64,000 nt of DNA, taken from assembly GCF_040545925.1 (NCBI RefSeq), contig NZ_JBEPMX010000010.1:1-64000 (forward strand), read 5' to 3'. Under the pieces are notes generated by a model, which saw only the letters and a list, made by a program, of their open reading frames with translations, was not told the origin of the DNA and did no database searches. The DNA is from Alkalibacillus flavidus (GTDB lineage Bacteria > Bacillota > Bacilli > Bacillales > Alkalibacillaceae). Below are positions 33,317 to 41,862 of this stretch, in pieces. Within the stretch, counting starts at the first letter, position 1; every line of letters starts with the position of its first letter. Both the position numbers and the translations under genes were made by a program.

Positions 33317-34621
33317 ATGTTGGATTTAACGATAGCTTTAGTGATATTTCTTGTCACATTAACGTTTGTTATTTGGCAACCGAAAAATTTAGGGATTGGT
33401 TGGACTGCTTGTGCTGGTGCAATCCTCGCCTTAATATTCGGTGTTGTGAACGTACAAGATGTAATTGATGTAACCGAGTTAGTATGGAATGCGACCTTTG
33501 CCTTTGTCGCGATTATCATTATTTCACTCATACTAGATGAGATTGGTTTCTTTGAATGGGCAGCGTTACATATGGCGCGTCTAGCAGGTGGAAACGGTGT
33601 GAAGATGTTCATCCTCGTCACCTTGTTAGGGTCTGCGGTTGCCGCATTATTCGCAAACGACGGAGCGGCACTGATTTTAACGCCAATTGTCCTGTCGATG
33701 GTGCGGGCGCTTAATTTCAAAGAAGCGATGATTTTGCCGTTTATTATGGCGAGTGGTTTTATTGCCGATACGACATCACTTCCGCTTATCATCAGTAACC
33801 TAGTAAACATCGTATCCGCAGACTTTTTCGAGATCGGATTTCTCGAGTATATGTTACGAATGATCGTGCCAAACATATTTTCGATGGTCGCGAGTATCGT
33901 GGTTTTGTATTTGTTTTTCCGAAAATCGATTCCAAAAGAATATGATTTGTCGATGGTGAAAGAGCCGAAAGAAGCGATTAAAGATCACCGCATGTTCCGA
34001 ATATCTTGGGGCGTATTAGGTGTGTTATTAGTTGGTTATTTTGCGAGTGAATGGATTGATGTCTTGTATGTTTCATTCGTGGCGGGCATTATCGCGATTG
34101 TCTTCTTGATTTTAGCGAAGCGAAGTCCTGCTGTGCTAACGACAGATGTTGTGAAAGGCGCTCCGTGGGATATTGTGTTCTTCTCAATTGGTATGTATGT
34201 CGTCGTCTATGGCTTGCGAAATGTTGGATTAACCGACGTATTAGCAAATGTTATTGAAGCGGCGGCGAGCCAAGGGTTAATGGCTGCGACGATGTCGATG
34301 GGCTTTATTGCGGCGATATTATCATCTGTGATGAATAATATGCCGACCGTTATGATCGACGCGCTTGCGATTGAAGCGACGAATACATCAGGTGTTATTA
34401 AAGAAGCGCTCATTTATGCGAACGTGATCGGAAGTGATCTAGGTCCGAAAATTACCCCAATCGGATCATTGGCGACATTGTTATGGCTACACGTGTTGTC
34501 GAAAAAAGGCATTCAAATTTCGTGGGGGTACTATTTTAAAGTCGGTTTAATCTTAACAATCCCAGTTTTAGCGTTTACGCTACTCGGATTATACGTGTCA
34601 TTAGTATTAGTTAGTTTATAA
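33317..34621 (+). CDS. arsB: Arsenite efflux permease ArsB
   Basis: A 434-residue membrane protein of the ArsB/NhaD ion-transporter superfamily with about eleven helices, normal for ArsB. Characteristic segments are FFEWAALHMARLAGGNG, ALFANDGAALILTPIVL and GSDLGPKITPIGSLATLLW. It exports arsenite, usually as a proton antiporter without ArsA. AAGGAG precedes the ATG at 33317, 16 bp after arsR. Confidence 0.94.
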   Translation: MLDLTIALVIFLVTLTFVIWQPKNLGIGWTACAGAILALIFGVVNVQDVIDVTELVWNATFAFVAIIIISLILDEIGFFEWAALHMARLAGGNGVKMFILVTLLGSAVAALFANDGAALILTPIVLSMVRALNFKEAMILPFIMASGFIADTTSLPLIISNLVNIVSADFFEIGFLEYMLRMIVPNIFSMVASIVVLYLFFRKSIPKEYDLSMVKEPKEAIKDHRMFRISWGVLGVLLVGYFASEWIDVLYVSFVAGIIAIVFLILAKRSPAVLTTDVVKGAPWDIVFFSIGMYVVVYGLRNVGLTDVLANVIEAAASQGLMAATMSMGFIAAILSSVMNNMPTVMIDALAIEATNTSGVIKEALIYANVIGSDLGPKITPIGSLATLLWLHVLSKKGIQISWGYYFKVGLILTIPVLAFTLLGLYVSLVLVSL

Positions 34622-34633
34622 GGAGTGGTAAAC

Positions 34634-35047
34634 ATGAGTAAACCAATTATTTATTTCTTATGTACAGGGAATTCTTGTCGTAGTCAGATGGCTGAAGGGT
34701 TAGGTCGTCATATGTTGGGTGATGAGTATGAAGTTCATAGTGCTGGGATTGAAGCACATGGTGTGAATCCTAAGGCTGTTGAAATGATGGACGAAGTAGG
34801 CATTGATATTCGCGGTCAAGAGTCAGCTGTCATTGACCGTGATTTACTGAATCGTGCGAGGTTAGTCATTACGCTTTGTGGCGACGCGAAAGAAAATTGC
34901 CCAGTCACACCACCAAATGTCGACACAGACCATTGGGGACTTGTTGACCCAGCGAAAGCGGAAGGAACAGAAGAAGAAGTGAACCAAGTGTTCCGCGATG
35001 TGCGCGATGATATTAAACGTCGTATTGAAGCATTAAAGGCACAATAA
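34634..35047 (+). CDS. arsC: Arsenate reductase, thioredoxin-dependent
   Basis: A 137-residue ArsC of the low-molecular-weight phosphatase fold. The P-loop CTGNSCR spans residues 10-16, and the redox cysteines are C10, C82 and C89 (LCGDAKENC), the exact triad of Staphylococcus/Bacillus ArsC. It reduces arsenate to arsenite for export by ArsB. The ATG at 34634 follows AAGGAG. It is last in the arsRBC operon and is followed by a terminator. Confidence 0.95.
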   Translation: MSKPIIYFLCTGNSCRSQMAEGLGRHMLGDEYEVHSAGIEAHGVNPKAVEMMDEVGIDIRGQESAVIDRDLLNRARLVITLCGDAKENCPVTPPNVDTDHWGLVDPAKAEGTEEEVNQVFRDVRDDIKRRIEALKAQ

Positions 35048-35050
35048 ATG

Positions 35051-35096
35051 AAATCGCTAGCCAAATGGTGTTTTACCATCGGCTAGCGATTTTTTA
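35051..35096 (+). terminator. arsRBC terminator
   Basis: A 12-bp stem (35051-35062 with 35081-35092) with an inner ATGGT/ACCAT extension is followed by six T. Confidence 0.85.
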
Positions 35097-35106
35097 TGGC
35101 TGGCGA

Positions 35107-36327
35107 TTATGCTGTCGTTTGTAATGTTTCTTGTGGACCGAAAAATTCAAAGTTGATTCGATTGTCTGAGACGCCTAGTTGGTGTAAATGGTTCATGACC
35201 GTTTCCATAAATGGTTTCGGACCACAGAAGTAGAAGTCAGCGTCCTCGTACGGAAGATGTTGTGTCATCCAATCAAACGAAATGAACCCTTCATGATGAT
35301 AATGCTGGTTTGCGCGATCGTCTGCCGTTGGATTTGATAAAATAGTGTGAACATTAACGTGTTGATGGTTTAAGACGAGGTTCGTCACTTCGTCTTTAAA
35401 AGCTTGAACATCACCATTTCTAACAGCGTGTACGAATGAAACAGGGCGATTCGGTTGTTCGTTGACGACTTGATGGAGCATGCTCATCATAGGTGTGACG
35501 CCAACGCCGCCCCCCATTAACACGAGTGGTTTCGTGCTGTAAGTATTAAGTGTGAATTCACCAGCTGGCGCACTAACCTCAACATGATCGCCAATGTTAG
35601 TGTCGTTGTGTAAATAATTAGATACAACGCCATTAGGATCGTGCTCATCTTCACGTTTGACGCTAATTCGGAAATAGTCGGCGTGTGGTTTATCTGATAA
35701 GCTGTACTGACGAATATTCGTGTACGTTTCGCTCGGGATATCCAATTTGACGCTAATATATTGACCGGCGTTATATGTTGGTAACGATTGTCCATCGACG
35801 GGTTTTAAATAAAATGATGTAATGACATCACTTTCGACGACTTTATCCGCAATATAAAACGGTTTGAAATCTTTCCAGCCACCAGGTTGTTGCTCCGTTT
35901 CGTCGTATAATTTGGCTTCGACATCGATAAAGATATCAGCGATTACTTGGTAAGCATCTTCCCATGCTTGCATAATGTCATCTGTTGCGGCATCGCCTAA
36001 GACATCCTTGATGGCTATAAGTAAGTTTTCGCCGACGATCGGGTAGTGTTCAGGTTTGATGCCTAAACTACGATGCTTGTGTGCGATTTGTTCGACAACA
36101 GGCATAATTTCTTCTAGGTGGTCGATATGCTCGGCTGATGCGATAATAGAATTAGCTAAGGCGCGTTGTTGCTTACCTTGCTTTTGATTTGCTTGGTTGA
36201 ATATATTTAATAACTCTGGATGTTTTTCGAAAAGCATTTGGTAAAAGCGTGTTGTAATAGCTGTTCCGTGTTCGCGTAGTACTGGAGCTGTTGCTTTAAT
36301 CGTTTCTTTCTGTTGTTCTGTTAACAT
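35107..36327 (-). CDS. hmp: Flavohemoglobin (nitric oxide dioxygenase)
   Basis: A 406-residue Hmp: N-terminal globin domain (about 1-140, with the haem-ligand His in AHKHRSLGIKPEHY), then a ferredoxin-reductase module with FAD motif RQYSLSD and NAD motif GGGVGVTPMMSML. The C-terminus is YFCGPKPFMETVM. It oxidises nitric oxide to nitrate with oxygen and NADH. The ATG at 36327 behind GGAGGGG is used; an upstream extension has no start signal. A perfect CRP/FNR-like palindrome lies upstream. Monocistronic. Confidence 0.95.
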   Translation of the reverse strand: MLTEQQKETIKATAPVLREHGTAITTRFYQMLFEKHPELLNIFNQANQKQGKQQRALANSIIASAEHIDHLEEIMPVVEQIAHKHRSLGIKPEHYPIVGENLLIAIKDVLGDAATDDIMQAWEDAYQVIADIFIDVEAKLYDETEQQPGGWKDFKPFYIADKVVESDVITSFYLKPVDGQSLPTYNAGQYISVKLDIPSETYTNIRQYSLSDKPHADYFRISVKREDEHDPNGVVSNYLHNDTNIGDHVEVSAPAGEFTLNTYSTKPLVLMGGGVGVTPMMSMLHQVVNEQPNRPVSFVHAVRNGDVQAFKDEVTNLVLNHQHVNVHTILSNPTADDRANQHYHHEGFISFDWMTQHLPYEDADFYFCGPKPFMETVMNHLHQLGVSDNRINFEFFGPQETLQTTA

Positions 36328-36383
36328 TGGAACCCCTCCATGTGTTAAGTTATATCCATTATCTAATTCATGACGTTTATAAC

Positions 36384-36401
36384 ATGTGATTTTAATCACA
36401 T
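36384..36401. promoter_or_regulatory. CRP/FNR-type palindrome upstream of hmp
   Basis: An 18-bp perfect palindrome (atgtgattttaatcacat) contains TGTGA-N6-TCACA, the consensus for Fnr/ArcR-type regulators in Bacilli. Its centre is about 41 bp upstream of the start expected from a GATAAT -10 (complement of 36358-36363), the position of a class II activator. NsrR-type sites are somewhat similar, so that alternative stays open. Confidence 0.65.
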
Positions 36402-36434
36402 AATCACAACTAATTTATGAAAATTTTATTAACG

Positions 36435-36462
36435 TGTAAGATTTCCGATGCTAGACCGTCTA
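36435..36462 (+). promoter_or_regulatory. Candidate ECF-type promoter of the second sigma operon
   Basis: TGTAAG (36435-36440) and CGTCTA (36457-36462) are spaced 16 bp, about 35 bp before the sigma start. It resembles the candidate at 22290-22318 in both elements, which suggests autoregulation by the downstream ECF sigma or cross-talk. Confidence 0.55.
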
Positions 36463-36497
36463 ATAAGTAAATCAAATAGAAAGCGGGGAGGGCGACA

Positions 36498-37011
36498 ATG
36501 GATGAAGATTTGATTACCCGTTGGTTTGATACCTATGCTGATGATATTTATCGCTTCTTAGTATTTCGTTTAGGCACACCTGATGTGGAAGATCTCGTTC
36601 AAGATGTGTTCATTAAAGCAATCGATCACCATCAATCATTTCGAGGTGATGCCAATCCGAAAACATGGTTGATTAGCATTGCACGGAACGTAGCGATTGA
36701 TCATACGCGCAAAAACAAAGTAAGGGATTGGCGTCGATTAATCTCTGATGAAGACTATCAACCGAAAACAGTCGATTCACCTGAACAATATGTTGAAAAA
36801 ACAGAATTGCAAATAGCCGTAAGGGACTTGATCAATCAGTTAAAACCGAACTACCGTGATGTCGTTTTTTTTACGAGGGATTGAAGAATTATCGGTGAGT
36901 GAGACAGCGGTTGCGCTCGGTTGGTCTGAAAACAAAGTGAGCACGACGTATCACCGCGCGATTAAAGCGCTTAAGCGCGAAGGAGGGGTCGGCCTTGAGT
37001 CAGAATTATGA
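36498..37011 (+). pseudogene. ECF sigma factor frameshifted at a T8 tract
   Basis: The frame from 36498 encodes ECF region 2 (PDVEDLVQDVFIKAIDHH; NPKTWLISIARNVAIDHTRK) and the start of region 4, then shifts at eight consecutive T (36865-36872) and stops at 36884 after 128 residues. Removing one T restores RGIEELSVSETAVALGWSE and NKVSTTYHRAIKALKRE, a normal region 4 helix-turn-helix, ending at 37011. The full product would have about 170 residues. It overlaps the anti-sigma gene. The cause may be a real mutation, phase variation or a sequencing error in the homopolymer. Confidence 0.85.
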
Positions 37012-38035
37012 TGAATTAGACACGATGCGCGAAGCTTCACGTGAATGGACGATGGATGAAGGGAGAAAAAAGGATATGAAACGATCCATCCAACAATATG
37101 CTAACAAGAAACAAAAGCGTCAAAAACGTCAGCGTTGGGTTGTGGCAGGAACGAGTGTTGCAGCCGTTGCATTATTTGCTTTTGTGACGTTGGGTGTCAT
37201 GAATCAAGATGATAATAGCCAGGAAAATGCCGCTCCAGAAAGTAGTGTGGAAGAGGGTGTAGAAACACAGATTTCGCCTGAAGAAATCGTAGAAAGAGCA
37301 GAAATAGAAGGAGAAAACGGTCAATATACGATTACAGGACCAGTTAGTGAAGGGTATGAAGAGATCAGTCACACATTTGTTACAGAGGGGAGTACAAATC
37401 CAGATCTTGACTTTTCCGAGGAAACGATGGATGACTCCTTTATTATTAATGTTTCAATATCAGAGCTTGAGTTGAATAGGTTGAGTGAGGTTGTTTGGTA
37501 TGTGTCAAACGGTGATGAAACGGCTTCGACAGTCATCGATCAGTTTGAGACCTCACCTGATACAGTAGAGCAGCTGTCAGTTGAAATCGTGTCTGTTGAA
37601 GAAGAGACAATCATGGTTGAAGGCATGGAAGAACAGGCTGAGGTGACCACATTTGAATTGAATCCTTACGGGATCGTCTATCAAATGGACGAATGGTTAA
37701 CGCCTCATCGTGTTGAAGATGGTGTCGTCACGCATCATAACAATGCGGAATCAGTTGATGTAGCGATTAACATCCGAGTGTTTAACGATATGACGGTCAA
37801 TGAAGCGTTGAATCAATTGTCAGTTGATGACGGTGATTTTGAAGCTGAAGAAGAATTGGCGAATTACGACACGTCCCTTGAAGGGATTCACTATTACAAT
37901 GCTGGCGAAGGGTTTGTTGCAGGTACACTTGGTGAAAACGTCGTTGTCATTGACTATCATTACCCAATGGAAGCTGGCGATGGGTTCTGGCCGCGTTTTG
38001 AACGATTATTAAAAACAATTGATGTAGCTTCATAA
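36995..38035 (+). CDS. Probable membrane anti-sigma factor
   Basis: A 346-residue protein. A basic cytoplasmic N-terminus of about 47 residues rich in Lys/Arg/Gln is followed by one membrane helix (about 48-68), an acidic linker and a large extracytoplasmic domain of unknown fold that contains DUF4367-like features (YNAGEGFVAGTLGENVVVI). It starts at a TTG behind GGAGGGG and overlaps the end of the sigma gene, the usual arrangement of a sigma and its membrane antagonist. If the sigma is truly broken, this gene has lost its partner. Confidence 0.7.
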   Translation: MSQNYDELDTMREASREWTMDEGRKKDMKRSIQQYANKKQKRQKRQRWVVAGTSVAAVALFAFVTLGVMNQDDNSQENAAPESSVEEGVETQISPEEIVERAEIEGENGQYTITGPVSEGYEEISHTFVTEGSTNPDLDFSEETMDDSFIINVSISELELNRLSEVVWYVSNGDETASTVIDQFETSPDTVEQLSVEIVSVEEETIMVEGMEEQAEVTTFELNPYGIVYQMDEWLTPHRVEDGVVTHHNNAESVDVAINIRVFNDMTVNEALNQLSVDDGDFEAEEELANYDTSLEGIHYYNAGEGFVAGTLGENVVVIDYHYPMEAGDGFWPRFERLLKTIDVAS

Positions 38036-38044
38036 TCGCACAGT

Positions 38045-38084
38045 AAAAGCCTTATTGGTACAATAGACCAATAAGGCTTTTGTT
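38045..38084 (+). terminator. Terminator after the anti-sigma gene
   Basis: A 15-bp perfect stem (38045-38059 with 38067-38081) is followed by T-rich sequence. Confidence 0.85.
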
Positions 38085-38101
38085 TTGAAGGTGGTGTTAG
38101 G

Positions 38102-38635
38102 TTGTTTAATGCTTTATCAGCTTTGAAAAACGGCGATGCGTTGCAACAACGTGCGTATGAAGCGATTGACCAAGTTGGTGTTTTAGATCAGTTTGCTAGT
38201 TATCAGCCAATCGTTTGTGGGACAATCCCGCTAAACATCCATGTTGACGATTCGGATTTAGATATTATTTTTTATGTTGATGATTTTGATCGTTTTGCGG
38301 AAGAATTACAAAACACGTTTCAACAATTTGAAGGTTTTCACTTAAAGCGGATAACGATTAAAGGTGAAGATGTTGTGAAGGCTAATTTTCATGCATATGG
38401 TTTTGAATTTGAGTTGTTTGGCATGAATAAACCGACTGAAAGACAGCACGCTTATTTGCATATGGTGATTGAAGCGGCGCTGTTAGAACGGTTCTCATGG
38501 CTTAAAGACGCTGTGACACGCATGAAACAGCAAGGGTATAAAACAGAAGCGGCTTTTTGTGAATGTTTAGGCATCCAATATCATGATCCTTTTGATGCGT
38601 TATTAGATTATGGGCGATATCATCATTTTATTTAG
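38102..38635 (+). CDS. DUF4269-like nucleotidyltransferase-fold protein
   Basis: A 177-residue cytoplasmic protein with VCGTIPLNIHVDDSDLDIIF, a strand-turn-strand with an acidic DxD pair like a nucleotidyltransferase active site. The segments NFHAYGFEFELFGMNKPTER and GIQYHDPFDALLDYG are typical of DUF4269. Function is unknown. The start is a TTG at 38102 behind AGGTGGTG. It is followed 10 bp later by a methyltransferase gene, with which it is probably co-transcribed. Confidence 0.75.
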   Translation: MFNALSALKNGDALQQRAYEAIDQVGVLDQFASYQPIVCGTIPLNIHVDDSDLDIIFYVDDFDRFAEELQNTFQQFEGFHLKRITIKGEDVVKANFHAYGFEFELFGMNKPTERQHAYLHMVIEAALLERFSWLKDAVTRMKQQGYKTEAAFCECLGIQYHDPFDALLDYGRYHHFI

Positions 38636-38645
38636 GGGGGATGTC

Positions 38646-39332
38646 ATGGACCAGACAACATGGCATGAACAAGCAAAGTATCAATGGAATGAACGGGCTA
38701 GCTTTTGGCATTCAAGGAGTCGATCGATGTGGGAGGAAGGCAGTCGGCAAACGATTATTCCTTTCTTCAAACAATTTGTCCCGTCAGACAGTCAAGTGCT
38801 CGATTTAGGGTGTGGTGACGGATATGGGACGTATAAGCTATGGCAAAACGGTTATGACGTTACAGGTGTTGATTTGTCTGATGATATGATTAAATTGTGT
38901 GAAGAGCGTTTGACGGAGGATATGGCTACGGTTCAGTTTCGAGAAGCGGATATGACGCAACTACCGTTTGAAATGAGCTCATTTGACAGTGTGATGGCGA
39001 TCAATTCATTGGAATGGACGGCCCAACCAGCCGAAACGTTTAGAGAAGTTGGCCGTGTTGTTCGATCAGGTGGTTATTTATTGTTTGGCATTTTAGGCCC
39101 GACTGCTGGACCACGGATGAATAGTTTCGAGCGATTGTACGGTAAGGATGTCATTATGAACACGATGATGCCTTGGGAATTTGAACAAATGGCTGAGCGT
39201 GAGGGCTATCACATTATCGGCTCAGAAGGTATTTATAAAGAAGCTGTTCAATCGTCTATCCTCGGACAGCTGCCTGATTCGTTAAAACAAAGCTTATCGT
39301 TTATGTGGTTAACGATGTTAAAAAAAGAATAA
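38646..39332 (+). CDS. SAM-dependent methyltransferase, class I
   Basis: A 228-residue protein. Motif I VLDLGCGDGYGTYKLW, the acidic residue after strand 2 in VTGVDLSDDMIKLCEERL, motif II MAINSLEWT and post-motif GRVVRSGGYLLFGI define a class I (Methyltransf_11) fold. Substrate is unknown. The ATG at 38646 follows AGGGGGG; the frame extends into the previous gene without a start signal. Confidence 0.85.
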   Translation: MDQTTWHEQAKYQWNERASFWHSRSRSMWEEGSRQTIIPFFKQFVPSDSQVLDLGCGDGYGTYKLWQNGYDVTGVDLSDDMIKLCEERLTEDMATVQFREADMTQLPFEMSSFDSVMAINSLEWTAQPAETFREVGRVVRSGGYLLFGILGPTAGPRMNSFERLYGKDVIMNTMMPWEFEQMAEREGYHIIGSEGIYKEAVQSSILGQLPDSLKQSLSFMWLTMLKKE

Positions 39333-39340
39333 GTAATACA

Positions 39341-39382
39341 AAACGTGTTTTCTTCAACATAATTGAGGAAACACGTTTTTTA
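39341..39382. terminator. Bidirectional terminator
   Basis: A stem of about 14 bp (39341-39355 with 39365-39380, small mismatch) lies between the methyltransferase and the convergent TetR gene and is flanked by A and T runs. Confidence 0.75.
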
Positions 39383-39973
39383 TAGATCACCAATATACTG
39401 CACAGAATGAATATGCGTTTTAGAGAGTTCGATCACTTCTTGGATAAAGGTTTCCTGTGGTTCGCGAAATCCTTCTTGAATCCAACTTTGAATTAAACCA
39501 TAAAATCCAAGGGCGATATAATGTTTGAAGTAATCCATATTAACAGGGCGGTCACTTAACGTTTGAAATGCGAATTGATGTTTATAAATATCTAAAATCG
39601 TATTGGGAAAGCCTCTGTGTAAACCTGGTAATGTATCGTCATAATTAATGAGATCAAAATAAAATCCATTTTGATAAATATATGAAATAATCTCAAAATG
39701 CGACGGTTTTAGTTGTCGAGTATTAATTGAACGACGCTGTTTATAAGGAATACGCACTGATTCTACTAATCCGGTTAATAATTCTTGTAATAATTCTTCA
39801 GCGACTTCGTATTTGTCATGGTAGTGAACATAGAAGGTACTCCGATTGTACTTGGCTTGTTCGACGATGTCTTTAACCGTGACAGCGTGAAATCCCTTGT
39901 CTTTAATAAGTACTGTTAAAGCCATTTTTAAATGATCTTTCGTTCGACTTTGACGCATCGTTAATTCATTCAT
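39380..39973 (-). CDS. TetR family transcriptional regulator
   Basis: A 197-residue regulator. The DNA-binding domain occupies the first 60 residues (FHAVTVKDIVEQAKYNRSTF then YVHYHDKYEVAEELLQEL) and the ligand domain resembles the TetR_C group found in YfiR-like proteins. The ATG at 39973 follows GGGG. It is divergent from the frameshifted dehydrogenase gene and probably controls it. Ligand unknown. Confidence 0.87.
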   Translation of the reverse strand: MNELTMRQSRTKDHLKMALTVLIKDKGFHAVTVKDIVEQAKYNRSTFYVHYHDKYEVAEELLQELLTGLVESVRIPYKQRRSINTRQLKPSHFEIISYIYQNGFYFDLINYDDTLPGLHRGFPNTILDIYKHQFAFQTLSDRPVNMDYFKHYIALGFYGLIQSWIQEGFREPQETFIQEVIELSKTHIHSVQYIGDL

Positions 39974-40058
39974 GAACATTCCCCTTACGTTTAGACACAA
40001 TAAAACTATCTGTCTATTAAATCGACATTCTAACAATTTTCATGGATTGAGTCATTTA

Positions 40059-40086
40059 TTGAACCATCTTATAGTTAAATTATAAA
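40059..40086 (+). promoter_or_regulatory. Promoter of the short-chain dehydrogenase gene
   Basis: TTGAAC (40059-40064) and TATAAA (40081-40086) are separated by 16 bp. A cre-like site follows downstream at 40140. Confidence 0.6.
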
Positions 40087-40139
40087 GCAATCATCTCTTT
40101 TCGAACACTAATAAATATGTGAACGATTTAATGGATGTT

Positions 40140-40153
40140 TGCAAGCGCTTACT
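40140..40153 (+). promoter_or_regulatory. cre-like site (CcpA)
   Basis: tgcaagcgcttact matches the catabolite-responsive element consensus TGWAANCGNTNWCA at all but two positions. It lies downstream of the promoter, where CcpA acts as a roadblock. Confidence 0.55.
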
Positions 40154-40184
40154 TATTATGTGATCGACATTAAAGGAGGTTTTA

Positions 40185-40972
40185 ATGATGAGTGAACGTT
40201 TTAATGAACGAGTCGTATTAATTACAGGTGCAGGGTCTGGTTTAGGACAAGCTGCAGCGCTTCAAGTAGCAGCAGAAGGCGCTAAGCTATCATTAGTCGA
40301 TGTGAATCAAGAATCGTTAGATGAAACAAAAGCGAAAGTGTAGACGTAGCTTCGTCAGCAGAGATTTTAACGGTAAAAGCAGATGTATCAAATGAAGATG
40401 AAGTCAAAAACTATGTTGATCAAACTGTGAAACAATTTGGACGTATTGATGGTTTCTTTAATAATGCAGGGATTGAAGGAAAACAAAATTTAACACAAGA
40501 TTACGGCTCAGATGAGTTCGAAAAAGTCGTTATTATTAATTTAAACGGTGTATTCTTTGGCATGAAATATGTCCTGGATGTCATGAAAGAACAAGGGACA
40601 GGCTCCATCGTCAATACTGCATCAGTTGGTGGTATTCGTGGTGTTGGTAATCAATCAGGTTATGCTGCGAGTAAACACGGTGTCGTCGGCTTAACACGTA
40701 ATTCAGCTGTTGAATATGGGAAGTATGGTGTGAGCGTTAAAGCGATTGCTCCAGGAGCGATTATGACACCAATGGTTGAAGGGTCTTTAAAACAAATTGA
40801 CCCGGATAATTGGGAGAAAGTCGGCGAACAATTCGTTGAACCAAATCCAATGAAACGTTTTGGTAAGCCGGAAGAAGTCGGTCATTTAGTGGCGTTCTTA
40901 CTTTCAGATCAAGCGAATTTCATTAACGCAGCTGTCGTGCCAATCGATGGCGGACAATCGTATCAATATTAA
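40185..40972 (+). pseudogene. Short-chain dehydrogenase/reductase with a frameshift
   Basis: An SDR of about 260 codons split by one frame change. The first frame (ATG 40185 or 40188 behind AAAGGAGG) carries the cofactor motif LITGAGSGLGQAAAL but stops at 40341. Moving one base back at about 40340 gives VDVASSAEILTVKADVSNED and continues to the normal C-terminus. The later part has NNAGIEG, catalytic Ser and the YAASKHG motif, and the ending VVPIDGGQSYQY. A single-base deletion near 40338-40340 explains it. Without correction the cofactor site is separated from the catalytic domain and no active enzyme is expected. Confidence 0.87.
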
Positions 40973-40983
40973 GTAAGACATAG

Positions 40984-41016
40984 AAAAACCGCGTCCCAAT
41001 AAGGGGCGCGGTTTTT
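40984..41016. terminator. Bidirectional terminator
   Basis: A GC-rich stem (40984-40996 with 41003-41016, one mismatch) separates the dehydrogenase remnant from the convergent lipoprotein gene. Confidence 0.85.
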
Positions 41017-41025
41017 GTGTGAGAT

Positions 41026-41862
41026 TTAGATTTGTACGTTAACCTCTGCATCAGCACGTAGGTTATCGATCAATTCTTGTTGTTGTTCACGTTGTTTTTG
41101 TTGTTTAACTTGTGATTCAAGATCGCTACGCATGTTTTCTAAATCATCAGCTTCTTGTTCCATTTCTTCCATACGAGAGACATAATCGTCGTATGCTTGC
41201 TGGATTTCTTCATCAGAAACGCTAGGTTCTTCTAAGTTTTCGTCCATGTAATTATTAACAAGAAGAGACTGACGAATTTGACGATTCACTTCTTCTTGTG
41301 ACATGTCAAGTTGTTCAAGTACGGCATCTTTTGATTCAAGTTCTTGTTGTTCTTGAATGTTAGAAAGTTGCGTATCAACTTCTTCTTGAACTTCCTCATC
41401 ACTTGGTTCTAAGCCATCTTCTTTTGCAGCTAATTCAATAACTTTCGTATTCACGACTTGGTTAATCGCTGATTCGCGGATAGCACCAGCGTTATTAGAT
41501 GGATCCATGCCCATCATTTGATATTGTTGGCTAACTGCTTGTTCAGCTTGTAGTAATTGAGCGCCTAGAATATCTTCACCATTTACAGTTGCAACGACAT
41601 CGTCTTCTGCAACTTCAGAAACGCTTTCTCCTGATTGGTCAGATCCTTCATTATTACTGTCTTCATTATTACTGTCTTCATTGTTATTGTTTTCGTTGTC
41701 ACTACTGCTGTCTTCATTGTTGCCGTCTTCACTGTTGCCTTCTTCTGCTGTCTCTTCGTTACCTTCGTTTCCGGCATTTTCTTCTTCAGAATTATCGCCG
41801 CCACATGCTACCATTACGGTGGCAAGAATCGCTAGTACGAAAAGTAATAGCGTTTTTTTCAT
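41026..41862 (-). CDS. SurA-N-like chaperone lipoprotein without PPIase domain
   Basis: A 278-residue lipoprotein. The signal peptide ends in MVACGG, then come about 65 residues of N/S/D/E/G-rich linker with repeated ED, NNEDS and EEGN blocks. A SurA-N-type domain begins at DVVATVNGEDILGAQLLQ and continues through YQMMGMDPSNNAGAIRESAI and a helical C-terminus (QAYDDYVSRMEEMEQEADD). PrsA-like foldases have a parvulin PPIase domain at this point; it is absent here, so a holdase role outside the membrane is likely. The ATG at 41862 follows AAAGGAAG. Monocistronic. Confidence 0.82.
   Translation of the reverse strand: MKKTLLLFVLAILATVMVACGGDNSEEENAGNEGNEETAEEGNSEDGNNEDSSSDNENNNNEDSNNEDSNNEGSDQSGESVSEVAEDDVVATVNGEDILGAQLLQAEQAVSQQYQMMGMDPSNNAGAIRESAINQVVNTKVIELAAKEDGLEPSDEEVQEEVDTQLSNIQEQQELESKDAVLEQLDMSQEEVNRQIRQSLLVNNYMDENLEEPSVSDEEIQQAYDDYVSRMEEMEQEADDLENMRSDLESQVKQQKQREQQQELIDNLRADAEVNVQI

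Noticed and set aside
33301..33876. 191-codon minus-strand frame antisense to arsB
   Set aside because: arsB on the plus strand is certain; the antisense frame has no ribosome binding site and a composition expected from reversed membrane-protein codons.
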